A stretch of DNA of 64,000 bases from NCBI GenBank assembly GCA_018401565.1, contig JAGYKS010000031.1, forward strand, positions 310,001-374,000. Direction: 5' to 3'. Within the stretch, counting starts at the first letter, position 1, and every line of letters starts with the position of its first letter. The translations under genes and the position numbers were made by a program. This DNA comes from Acidimicrobiales bacterium. Its GTDB lineage: Bacteria; Actinomycetota; Acidimicrobiia; Acidimicrobiales; Acidimicrobilacustridaceae. Shown piece after piece: positions 51,727-60,106 of this stretch. Under the pieces are notes generated by a model, which was not told the origin of the DNA, ran no database searches, and saw nothing but the letters and a program-made list of their open reading frames with translations.

Positions 51727-54484
51727 ATGGCAACGCAGCCCCGCTCCCCCAAGAACCCTTCGCCCAGAACCCCGGGTTCACCCAGGACATCGTGGAACGT
51801 GCCCGACAAGCCTGCACTCGAGGGGCTGGAGGGTCGCTGGGACCGCAGGTGGGACACCGACGGCACCTACCGCTTTGACCGCACCGCAACCAGGGACCGG
51901 GTGTACTCCATCGACACTCCCCCACCCACGGCGTCGGGATCGCTGCACGTGGGTCACATTTTTTCCTACACCCACACCGACACCATCGCCCGCTACCGCC
52001 GCATGCGAGGCGCCGAGGTGTTCTACCCCATGGGCTGGGACGACAACGGCCTGCCCACCGAGCGCAGGGTGCAGAACTACTACGGGGTGCAGTGCGACCC
52101 GTCGCTGCCGTATGACCCCGACTTCACCGCCCCGGTCCCCATGGCCGATCGCACCAAGGCCGAACGCGAACAACCCCCGGTGCACCTGAGCCGGCGCAAC
52201 TTCGTCGAGTTGTGCGAGGAACTCACCGTCACCGACGAAAAGGCGTTCGAGACCCTGTGGCGCACCCTGGGACTGTCGGTGGATTGGTCGATGACGTACG
52301 CCACCATCGACGCCCACTCCCAGACCGTGGCCCAAAAGGCGTTTTTGGACAACCTGGAACGCGGCGAGGCCTATCAGGCCGACGCCCCGGTGCTGTGGGA
52401 CGTGGACTTTCGCACCGCCGTGGCCCAGGCCGAACTCGAAGACCGCGAGCGTCCCGGGGCGTACCACCGCATCCCGTTTGCCTGCGTGGCCCCCGACGGC
52501 ACCACCACCGGTGACGCCATCACCATCGAGACCACCCGTCCCGAGCTGATCCCGGCGTGTGTGGCGCTGGTGGCCCATCCCGACGACGAGCGCTACCAGC
52601 CGCTGTTTGGCACCACGGTGCGCACGCCCTTGTTTGGCGTGAACGTGCCGGTGCACCCCCATCGCCTGGCCGACCCCGACAAGGGATCGGGCATCGCCAT
52701 GATCTGCACGTTCGGTGACACCACCGACGTGATCTGGTGGCGCGAGCTCAACCTTCCCACCCGGGCGGTCGTCGGCACCGACGGCCGGTTGCTGGCCGAC
52801 ACCCCCGAGTGGATCATCCGACCCCGCCGGGCGCGACGCCTACGGCGAGCTGGCCCGCCGTGGTGTGGCCCAGGCCCAGCGCCGCATCGTGGAAATGCTC
52901 ACTGACGCCAACATCCTCGACGGCGAGCCACGGGCCATCACCCACCCGGTGAAGTTCTTCGAAAAGGGCGACCGGCCACTGGAGATCGTGGCCAGCCGCC
53001 AGTGGTACCTGCGCAACGGCGGTCGTGACGGCACCGACGGCGACGGCGCCCGTCTGCGTGAGGCGCTGTTGGCCCGGGGCGAGGAGCTGGTGTGGCACCC
53101 GCCCCACATGGCGGTGCGCTACCGCAACTGGGTGGAAGGCCTCAACGGCGACTGGCTCATCAGCCGTCAGCGCTACTTCGGGGTGCCGTTCCCGCTGTGG
53201 TACCGCGTCAACGACGACGGCACCCCCGACCACGACCATCCCATCGTCCCCGATGCCGCCCAGCTGCCCGTTGATCCGTCGGTGGACGTGCCGGCTGGCT
53301 ACGACGAATCGCAGCGTGGGGTACCCGGGGGCTTTGTCGGTGATCCCGACGTCATGGACACGTGGGCCACGTCGTCACTTACGCCCCAGATCGCCACCGG
53401 ATGGGCCGCCGACGACGACTTGTTTGCGGCAACGTTCCCCATGGATCTGCGCCCCCAGGGTCACGACATCATCCGCACGTGGCTGTTTTCCACCGTGCTG
53501 CGGGCGCATCTGCAACACGACGCGCTGCCGTGGACCAACGTGGCCATCTCGGGATGGGTGCTCGACCCCGACCGCAAGAAGATGTCCAAGTCCAAAGGCA
53601 ACGTGGTCACTCCGCTGCCGATGCTGGAGAAGTTCGGCGCCGACGCTGTGCGGTACTGGGCCGCCAACGGCCGACCCGGCACCGACACCGCCGTGGACGA
53701 AGCCCAGATGAAAATCGGGCGTCGACTGGCCATCAAGGTGCTCAACGCCAGCCGGTTCACGCTGGGCACGGTGACCGCCGGTGATGGCGACTCCCCCACC
53801 GAGCGCACGGCGGTGGATCCGTCGGTGATCACCGAACCCATCGACCGGGCCATGCTGGCGCAACTGGCCAACCTGATCGACGAAGCCACCCGGGCCTACG
53901 AGGGCTACGACTACGCCCGGGCGCTCGAGCGCACCGAGTCGTTTTTCTGGAAGTTCTGCGACCAGTACCTCGAGTTGGTCAAGCAGCGCGCCTACGGCAG
54001 CGTTGGCGCCACGGGTCAGGCATCGGCCCAGGCCGCATTGCAGGTGGCGTTGTCGGTACTGCTGCGGCTGTTCGCCCCGGTGATGCCGTTTGTGACCGAA
54101 GAGGTGTGGTCGTGGTGGCAGACAGGATCGGTGCACGCCGCGGCGTGGCCCGAGGCCAGCGAGTTCGCCGAGCTCGCCCACATCGCCGACGCCGATCCCG
54201 CCGTGCTCGACATCGCCGCATCAGTGTTGAGTGAGGTGCGTCGGGCCAAGACCGAGGCCAAGCGCAGCCTGCGCACCGACGTGGATCTGGCCGTGGTCAC
54301 TGCATCCGACACCCAGCTGGCGGCGTTGGGCGCGGCACGCAGCGACGTGACCGACGCCGGTGCGATCATCGAGCTGCGCACCGTGGCACTCGATGGGGCG
54401 CTCGATGGCGGCCCCACAGAACTGAGCGTTGAGGTGCACCTGGCGCCCGAGGAAGAGGCAGAGGCAGCACCAGCGCCCGAGTGA
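51727..54484 (+). CDS. valS: Valyl-tRNA synthetase, one frame break
   Basis: The N-terminal part has the HIGH region ASGSLHVGHIFSYTHTD, the editing-domain stretch ITIETTRPELIPACVALVAH and MGWDDNGLPTERRVQ. Near 52820 one extra C breaks the frame; removing it gives EWIIDPAGRDAYGELARRG. The rest holds WLISRQRYFGVPFPLW, DVMDTWATSSLTPQ, the KMSKS loop DPDRKKMSKSKGN and the anticodon-binding domain. About 918 residues. ValS is essential, so the break is probably a sequence error. Confidence 0.92.
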
Positions 54485-54540
54485 GCGCGGGCTCAGGTGA
54501 ACGCCGGCTCAAGTGGGCGCAGGTCCGCAAACGACAGCGG

Positions 54541-54569
54541 GGACGCCTCCGCAGTAGCGGAGACGCCCC
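54541..54569. terminator. Hairpin between convergent valS and sod
   Basis: GGACGCCTCCGC (54541-54552) and GCGGAGACGCCC (54557-54568) pair around an AGTA loop, with one mismatch and one wobble. It lies about midway between the two stops, so it can serve both directions. Confidence 0.6.
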
Positions 54570-54624
54570 CGGCGTCACAACGTTGCGTCAGCCCGAACCT
54601 CTGGGCCAGCGCCGACGAGTTGGT

Positions 54625-55212
54625 TCAGCTGGCCATGTTGGCGGCCACGAAGTCCCAGTTCACCAGGCTGTCCATGAAGGTGTTGATGTAGTTGGGGCGG
54701 GCGTTGCGGTAGTCGATGTAATAGGCGTGCTCCCACACATCGATGGTCAGCAGGGCCTTGGCCGAGTGACGCATGGGGAGGTCAGCGTTGGCGGTCTTTG
54801 TCACCGACAGCGTGCTGCCGTCGTCGACCAGCCATGCCCAGCCCGAACCGAACTGGGTGGTGGCCGCCTCGGCGAACTGGGTGCGGAAGGCGTCGTAGGA
54901 ACCGAAAGCGGAGTTGATGCGATCAGCCATCTCACCGGTGGGCTCACCACCGCCACCGGGGGCCATGCAGCTCCAGTAGAAGGTGTGGTTCCACACCTGA
55001 GCGGCGTTGTTGAACAGCGGCGACGGTGAATCGGCAGCCATGATCACGTCTTCGAGTGAGGCGCCAGCGTGATCGGTGCCCTCAACCATCTTGTTGAGGT
55101 TGGTGACGTAGGTCTGATGGTGCTTGCCGTGGTGGTACTCGAGAGTCTCGGCACTGATGTGGGGTGCCAGTGCGTCGATCGCATAGGGCAGTGTGGGCAG
55201 TTCAAAGGCCAT
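54625..55212 (-). CDS. sodB: Superoxide dismutase, Fe/Mn type
   Basis: The 195-residue enzyme has the metal ligands H in YHHGKHHQTY and WNHTFYW, and D and H in TIDVWEHAYYIDYRN. AQVWNHTFYWSCMAPGGGGEPTG is in two parts the pattern of iron-type enzymes. The ATG at 55212 has AGGAG at good spacing. It removes superoxide in the cytoplasm. Metal choice cannot be fixed from sequence alone. Confidence 0.93.
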   Translation of the reverse strand: MAFELPTLPYAIDALAPHISAETLEYHHGKHHQTYVTNLNKMVEGTDHAGASLEDVIMAADSPSPLFNNAAQVWNHTFYWSCMAPGGGGEPTGEMADRINSAFGSYDAFRTQFAEAATTQFGSGWAWLVDDGSTLSVTKTANADLPMRHSAKALLTIDVWEHAYYIDYRNARPNYINTFMDSLVNWDFVAANMAS

Positions 55213-55366
55213 CAAACATCTCCTGGTAACGCTCGGACAACAGTGGACCTGAGGCTAGTCGCGGTTCGGCCCGGCACCACGTGCCGGGCCGAACGTCAAC
55301 TCGAGTTCACCGACACCTCACCAAAGGGGCCGGGGGGCGACACCAGATCGCGGTGCCGCTGGGAGC

Positions 55367-56107
55367 TCAGCGCAGGCCGAGCTTGGAGGTACACGCTGGC
55401 CACTGGCCCCAGCCGTACTGGGCCTGCAGGCGGGTAGCCACCTCAATCTGCTGTTCGCGGCTGGCCTGATGGGGGTACTCGGCATACTGACGGCCGCCCA
55501 TGTTCACCCACGTCTGGTGCATGAACTGGATGCCGCCATAGAAGCCGTTGCCAGTGTTGATCGACCAGTTGCCACCTGACTCACACTGAGCCAGTGCGTC
55601 CCACACCGAATCACCCGACACTGCGGGAGCCGGAGCCGACTCGTACACCGGCTCAGGGGCTGGGGCTGGGGCGGGAGCAGGAGCCGGCGGCGGGGGCGGC
55701 GGGTTCATCCACTGCTCCCAGTTGGCCAGGCCCTGGGCGTCGAGGCTGTTGTACCAGCCAAAAAACAGCGCCATGGGGTCGAGCGGCACCGTGGTGGTGG
55801 TCGTGGGGGCTGCGGTCGTTGAGGTCGACGAGGTCGACGTGGACGTTGCCCGCAGGGCCGTCACCAGTTCGGAAAAGGCCAGTTCGGTCTTTTCGGCAGC
55901 AGCCGTTGACGTTTCGGTGTTGTCATCACCACCAGACAGGCCGGCGACAACCGGGGTGCCCACCAGGGCAACCACTGCGGCTACCGCCACAGCGACAAGG
56001 CCGAGGCGGCGACGCCGCGATGGGACCTTGGGGGAAACAGCGATCGGGGAATCATCATCGATGGACGACGACGCGGTACCTGGATTGGGTTTGCTTGTGT
56101 TCGACAC
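55367..56107 (-). CDS. Resuscitation-promoting factor-like lytic transglycosylase
   Basis: The 246-residue protein has a basic N-terminus, one membrane/signal helix (LVAVAVAAVVALVGTPVVAG), a Thr/Ser-rich stretch, a Pro/Ala linker and a C-terminal Rpf domain starting at VWDALAQCESGGNWSINTGN with the catalytic glutamate in CESGG and the paired cysteine near WPACTSKLG. Rpf domains cleave peptidoglycan and wake dormant cells. No LysM or DUF348 domain is present. GGAAAGGA precedes the start. Confidence 0.9.
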   Translation of the reverse strand: MSNTSKPNPGTASSSIDDDSPIAVSPKVPSRRRRLGLVAVAVAAVVALVGTPVVAGLSGGDDNTETSTAAAEKTELAFSELVTALRATSTSTSSTSTTAAPTTTTTVPLDPMALFFGWYNSLDAQGLANWEQWMNPPPPPPAPAPAPAPAPEPVYESAPAPAVSGDSVWDALAQCESGGNWSINTGNGFYGGIQFMHQTWVNMGGRQYAEYPHQASREQQIEVATRLQAQYGWGQWPACTSKLGLR

Positions 56108-56194
56108 GGGGGGTCCTTTCCGCCGGACGGACCCCGGGGTGGGGACGGTCCGTTATGCGTGGGGCTTGGGTCGTGAACAACAAGCATTGCCATG

Positions 56195-56246
56195 TTCGTC
56201 ACGCAAATGCAACATTTCCGCAAAGAAAAAGACGCAGTGTGACGAA
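56195..56246. promoter_or_regulatory. Inverted repeat TTCGTCAC/GTGACGAA upstream of rpf
   Basis: TTCGTCAC (56195-56202) and GTGACGAA (56239-56246) flank an unusually AT-rich 36-bp stretch in the rpf upstream region. GTCAC-type motifs are bound by MtrA in some actinobacteria, which controls rpf genes; the match here is only partial. I looked for a c-di-AMP riboswitch pattern and did not recognise one. Confidence 0.35.
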
Positions 56247-56267
56247 TCCCTCACCGTGTGCGGGGAC

Positions 56268-56309
56268 GCGAAACGACCCCACCAGCGTGAGCCAGTGGGG
56301 CCGTTTCGC
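56268..56309. terminator. 15-bp-stem hairpin after the coiled-coil protein gene
   Basis: The arms 56268-56282 (GCGAAACGACCCCAC) and 56295-56309 pair with a single mismatch around a 12-nt loop. It starts 31 bp beyond the minus-strand stop at 56341. Confidence 0.65.
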
Positions 56310-56340
56310 TCTGTATTAGGGGGGGTCTTGGGTTACATCA

Positions 56341-56691
56341 CTACGTGCCGCTGCGGGCCGAGCGTGCACCAGTCCGTAATTGTTCCATTGCTTGCTCGAC
56401 ACCTGACCGGAGCGACGAAAACGCGTCGCCGGCGGTGTTGCCGGCGTTGCCGATCTGCTCTCGGGCGTCCAGCCACCAGTTCCTCAACTGCTCCACGACC
56501 GGTGCCATTTGCTCCTCGGCGTCAAGCCGCCCCAGATGCATCTGCACCTCAAGTTCGTCGATGCGACCCTTCCACTGATCGAGCTGGGCGTCGGTGAGTT
56601 GGCGACGGGTCTCCGACAGTTCGGTTTGCAGTTCGGTGATCCTGGCCTCCAGGCCGCTGATGCGGTCCTCGGTCGGGTCGTCTGTTGGCAT
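56341..56691 (-). CDS. Small coiled-coil protein, unknown function
   Basis: The ATG at 56691 has GAGGAGG 6 nt upstream, which decides it against an earlier in-frame ATG at 56802 that reads through the upstream repeat. The 116 residues contain a long heptad-rich helix (ISGLEARITELQTELSETRR onward, residues about 10-60) and a second helical part. No membrane segment. Possibly a division- or envelope-associated accessory protein; not recognised. Confidence 0.6.
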   Translation of the reverse strand: MPTDDPTEDRISGLEARITELQTELSETRRQLTDAQLDQWKGRIDELEVQMHLGRLDAEEQMAPVVEQLRNWWLDAREQIGNAGNTAGDAFSSLRSGVEQAMEQLRTGARSARSGT

Positions 56692-56704
56692 CGGAACCTC
56701 CTCG

Positions 56705-56784
56705 TTGCGGCACTGGCCTGTTGCGGACTGGCCTGTTGCGGAACTGCCCTGTTGCGGAACTGCCCTGTTGCGGAACTGCGGAAC
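56705..56784. repeat. 15-16 bp tandem repeat, five copies, upstream of the coiled-coil gene
   Basis: TTGCGGAACTGCCCTG and variants are repeated five times just upstream of the ribosome site, where the 5' leader or promoter should be. The rest of the gap up to 57018 holds no recognisable gene. Confidence 0.9.
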
Positions 56785-57018
56785 ATCACGACCAAAAAGC
56801 ACTTTCCTGACTGAACCCTAGGTACCAACCAGCCAAATCGGGAGGGCCAAACGTCCCACCATTCGCCACCAAAGGCTCAGGGCACCTCAACGGCGCACAG
56901 GGGTCGATGGTCACCGGCCATGCTTGGGGTAGACATCACTGCACGAGTTGTCCGCCACGCGCACCGCCCGCCACCGATGCGCCACGCCGGCGCACACCCC
57001 CACAGGGAGAAGCACACC

Positions 57019-57585
57019 GTGCCCACCGGGTCCGAATCCCCATCGCCAGCGTCCGAATCCCCATCACCAGCGCCCGACTCCAGCGACCAGACGGCCACGG
57101 TGCGCCCCATGGTCCCTCGCCGAACCCCCGAAACGGCCTTCTTCTGGGATGGATGTGCCGACGGCGCGTTGCTGTTGCAGCACTGTCGGTCGTGCGAGCG
57201 GCCCTGGTACCCCGCCCAGCGCAACTGCCCCCGATGTCAGGGCAGCGACATCGACATCGTGGCGGCGTCGGGCCAGGGGCGGTTGGCGTCGTACGTCATC
57301 AACCACCGTGAAAGCCCCGGTTTCGAGGCCCCCTACGTGATCGCCCTGGTTGATCTCGACGAAGGTCCGCGCATGCTCACCAATCTGGTCGACTGCGCAC
57401 CAGACCCCACCAGCCTGCCCGTGGGCACCGCGGTGCAGGTGCGGTTTTTGCCCATCGCCACCGCCGACGGGCGCGCCACCGCAACGATCCCGGTGTTTGC
57501 TCCCACCAGCGCGCAGGAGGCGACCGCCGAAGTGGTCACCACCGGCGTCGACACCACCCCCGGCCGGCGCCAGCCGCTTTTCTGA
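57019..57585 (+). CDS. DUF35/OB-fold zinc-ribbon acyl-CoA-associated protein (ChsH2-like)
   Basis: The GTG at 57019 follows GGGAGAAG. A Ser/Pro-rich start coded by two 21-bp repeats (57030-57071) precedes the core, which begins near PETAFFWDGCADG. The zinc ribbon LQHCRSCERPWYPAQRNCPR carries two CxxC pairs and leads into an OB-fold (RLASYVINHRESPGFEAPYV). DUF35 proteins pair with thiolase-like enzymes; the next gene is one. Confidence 0.85.
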   Translation: MPTGSESPSPASESPSPAPDSSDQTATVRPMVPRRTPETAFFWDGCADGALLLQHCRSCERPWYPAQRNCPRCQGSDIDIVAASGQGRLASYVINHRESPGFEAPYVIALVDLDEGPRMLTNLVDCAPDPTSLPVGTAVQVRFLPIATADGRATATIPVFAPTSAQEATAEVVTTGVDTTPGRRQPLF

Positions 57586-57640
57586 CCTCGACCGGCCCGA
57601 TCCCACCGACGTTCCGGCCCCTCGCCACCGCCGTCATGGC

Positions 57641-58771
57641 GTGGCCATCGTGGGGGCGGCTGAGACCACCGAACTGGGCACCATCGCCGACCTCACCCCG
57701 GTGGAGCTGCACCTCGACGCCGCCCGCAACGCCCTTGCTGACGCCGGTCTCACCGCCGCCGACATCGACGGGGTGGCCTGCGCCGGGGTGTCGCCGATTG
57801 AGATCTCGTTCGGGCTCGGTATCACCCCCACCTGGGTGGACGGCACCATGGTGGGCGGCTCGTCGTTCATGTTGCACGTTCGCCACGCCGTCGCTGCGCT
57901 GGAAGCCGGCATGGCCACGTGCGTGCTCATCACCCACGGCGAAAGCGGTCGCAGCCGGGTTGGCGGCATGCCGGTGGGTCGGCGGTCACCCCTCATCGAG
58001 CAGTTCGAATGGCCGTTCGGGGTGGCCGGACCACCCACCATGTTCACCCTGCCGGCGCTGGCGTGGATGGACCGCTACGGCATCACCGAACAGCAACTGG
58101 CCAGCGTTGCGGTGGCCCAGCGCCAGTGGGCGTCAATGAACCCCCGGGCGGCCAAGCGTGACCCGATCACGGTGGACGACGTGCTGGACTCACCCATGGT
58201 GGCGTGGCCATTTCGCCGACTGATGTGCTGTCTGGTGACCGACGGTGGCGGTGCGCTGGTTCTCACCACCGTCGACCGTGCCGGCGACACCGCCGGGAAG
58301 CCGGTGCACGTGCTGGGCACCGGCGAGGCCGTGGAGACGCCACTGGTGAGCCAGATGGCCGACCTCACCTCGTCACGGGCGTTTCGGCTGGCTGGTCGAC
58401 GGGCGCTGGCCGAAGCCGGCATCACCACCGCCGACGTCGACCACCTCATGGCCTACGACGCCTTTGTCCACACCCCGTGTTACGCGCTCGAGGCACTGGG
58501 GTTCACCGATCCCGGCGAGGCCCCCGCCTTCATCGCCGAGGGTCACACCGGCCCACACGGACGCCTGCCCATGAACACCAACGGCGGCGGGCTGTCGTAC
58601 ACCCATACCGGGATGTACGGCATGTTCGCCCTGCAAGAAAGCGTGCGTCAGGTGCGCGGCACCGCACCGGCGCAAGTTGATGGTGTGCACATCTCGGTGG
58701 CCCATGGAGTGGGCGGCATGTTTGCCGCCAGCGGCACCATCGTGCTCGGCGACGAACCGGCCAGCTCGTGA
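57641..58771 (+). CDS. Thiolase-fold protein (lipid-transfer/Ltp2-like), 5' end uncertain
   Basis: From the GTG at 57641 it has 376 residues: VAIVGAAETTELGTIADLTP, PTWVDGTMVGGSSFMLHVRH, CVLITHGES, MAYDAFVHTPCYALEALG and VAHGVGGMFAASGTIVLG. The usual nucleophile cysteine is absent at the GGSS position, while the C-terminal HGVGG motif is kept. Such cysteine-less thiolases with a DUF35 partner include the steroid side-chain aldolase Ltp2-ChsH2. The open frame extends upstream to overlap the DUF35 gene but has no start codon there, so a small frame error may hide the true start. Confidence 0.8.
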   Translation: MAIVGAAETTELGTIADLTPVELHLDAARNALADAGLTAADIDGVACAGVSPIEISFGLGITPTWVDGTMVGGSSFMLHVRHAVAALEAGMATCVLITHGESGRSRVGGMPVGRRSPLIEQFEWPFGVAGPPTMFTLPALAWMDRYGITEQQLASVAVAQRQWASMNPRAAKRDPITVDDVLDSPMVAWPFRRLMCCLVTDGGGALVLTTVDRAGDTAGKPVHVLGTGEAVETPLVSQMADLTSSRAFRLAGRRALAEAGITTADVDHLMAYDAFVHTPCYALEALGFTDPGEAPAFIAEGHTGPHGRLPMNTNGGGLSYTHTGMYGMFALQESVRQVRGTAPAQVDGVHISVAHGVGGMFAASGTIVLGDEPASS

Positions 58772-60093
58772 GCCGCCGGGCCGGCGACACCCTGGCGTGC
58801 ATGGCCGTGTGCCCGCCCGGGGTGGAGCCACTGCTCGACGCCGAGCTGGCGGCAATGGGCATCGCCCGGCGCAACGTGGTGCGAGGCGGCGTCGAGGTGA
58901 ACCTGCGACCCCGGCAGCTGTATGCCGCCAACTTGTGGTTGCGCACCGCCACCCGGGTGCTGGTGCGGGTGGCCATGTTCGACGTGCACGACTTCGCCAC
59001 CCTGGAACGCAATGCCGCCACCGTGAACTGGCGGCAGTGGGTGCCGGCAGGAGCGCAGGTCACCTTCCGGGTCAGTTCGCACCGGTCCCGGCTCGACCAC
59101 ACCCGGGCCATCGCCGAGCGGCTGGCTGCAGCTGCCGGAGCACCACTGGCCACCGGCTCCGCCGACTGGGCCGACGGCGGCAGTTCCTATGACGACGAGG
59201 GCGCACCACCGGCGGGACCACCCGCCGCCCGGTTCGTGGCCCGCATCGACCGCAACCGCCTGACCCTGAGCGCCGACAGCTCCGGCGAACCGCTGTACCA
59301 GCGCGGTTGGCGCCGTCAGGTGGCCAAGGCTCCCCTGCGACCCACACTGGCCGCCGCCATGCTGGCAGCAGTGGGCTGGCCAGCACAGGGCCAACCAGCA
59401 CAGGGCCAACCAGCACAGGGCCAACCAGCACAGGGCCAACCAGCACAGGGCCAACCAGCACAGGGCGGATCCTCTTCGGGTCGGCTCATGCTGGTGGATC
59501 CCTTCTGTGGGTCGGGCACCGTGGCCATCGAAGCGGCGCTTGCCGCCTCGGGGCGCCCCCCGGGCACGGGCGCCACCCCGGGTTCGACCCGCAGCTTCGC
59601 CTTTGAAACGTGGGCCGACTTCGCTCCGGGCACGTGGGCCAGTGTGCGTGGTGAGGCCACCCAGCGACTGGCCGATGCGGCCGGCAACGACCTCACCGTG
59701 ATGGCCTCAGACCGTGACGCCGGAGCCATCGCCGCCACCACCGCCAATGCCGCTCGCGCTGCGGTGGGCCACCTGGTGGCAGCCACCCACTCAGCCGTAT
59801 CGGCCATCGAGCCCCCGCCGGGACCGCCACCTGGACCCAACGACACGGCCTGGGTGGTCACCAACCCGCCATGGGGTGGACGAATCGCTTCGGGCGGTGA
59901 CCTGCGCGATCTCTACGCCACGTTCGGCAACGTGATGCGGGCCCGATTCACCGGATGGCGCGTGGCCATGCTGGTGGCCGACCGGCATCTGGCCGCCCAC
60001 AGCGGCCTGGGCCTGCATGAGGCCCTGCGCACCACCGCCGGTGGCCAGCCCGTGCAGTTGCTGGTCACCGGGCCGCTCACGGCGTCATCGTGA
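58768..60093 (+). CDS. THUMP-domain RNA methyltransferase (RlmL/Trm-type) with a repeat-coded insert
   Basis: The 441-residue protein has an N-terminal THUMP-like domain (CPPGVEPLLDAELAAMGI), PLYQRGWRRQVAKAPLRPTL, the SAM motif LVDPFCGSGTVAIEAAL and the catalytic NPPWGGRI. Between PTLAAAMLAAVGW and the SAM motif lies PAQGQ repeated about six times (59380-59469), absent from normal family members. It probably methylates a guanine in rRNA or tRNA. Its GTG overlaps the thiolase stop (GTGA). Confidence 0.85.
   Translation: MSRRAGDTLACMAVCPPGVEPLLDAELAAMGIARRNVVRGGVEVNLRPRQLYAANLWLRTATRVLVRVAMFDVHDFATLERNAATVNWRQWVPAGAQVTFRVSSHRSRLDHTRAIAERLAAAAGAPLATGSADWADGGSSYDDEGAPPAGPPAARFVARIDRNRLTLSADSSGEPLYQRGWRRQVAKAPLRPTLAAAMLAAVGWPAQGQPAQGQPAQGQPAQGQPAQGQPAQGGSSSGRLMLVDPFCGSGTVAIEAALAASGRPPGTGATPGSTRSFAFETWADFAPGTWASVRGEATQRLADAAGNDLTVMASDRDAGAIAATTANAARAAVGHLVAATHSAVSAIEPPPGPPPGPNDTAWVVTNPPWGGRIASGGDLRDLYATFGNVMRARFTGWRVAMLVADRHLAAHSGLGLHEALRTTAGGQPVQLLVTGPLTASS
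59380..59469. repeat. 15-bp tandem repeat, six copies, inside the methyltransferase gene
   Basis: CCAGCACAGGGCCAA is repeated five times exactly and once with changes, coding PAQGQ repeats in frame. Confidence 0.97.
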
Positions 60094-60106
60094 CCGGCGC
60101 GGTTCG

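Noticed and set aside
56108..56340. c-di-AMP (ydaO-type) riboswitch upstream of the rpf gene
   Set aside because: Such elements often precede rpf genes, but I could not find the conserved core segments here.
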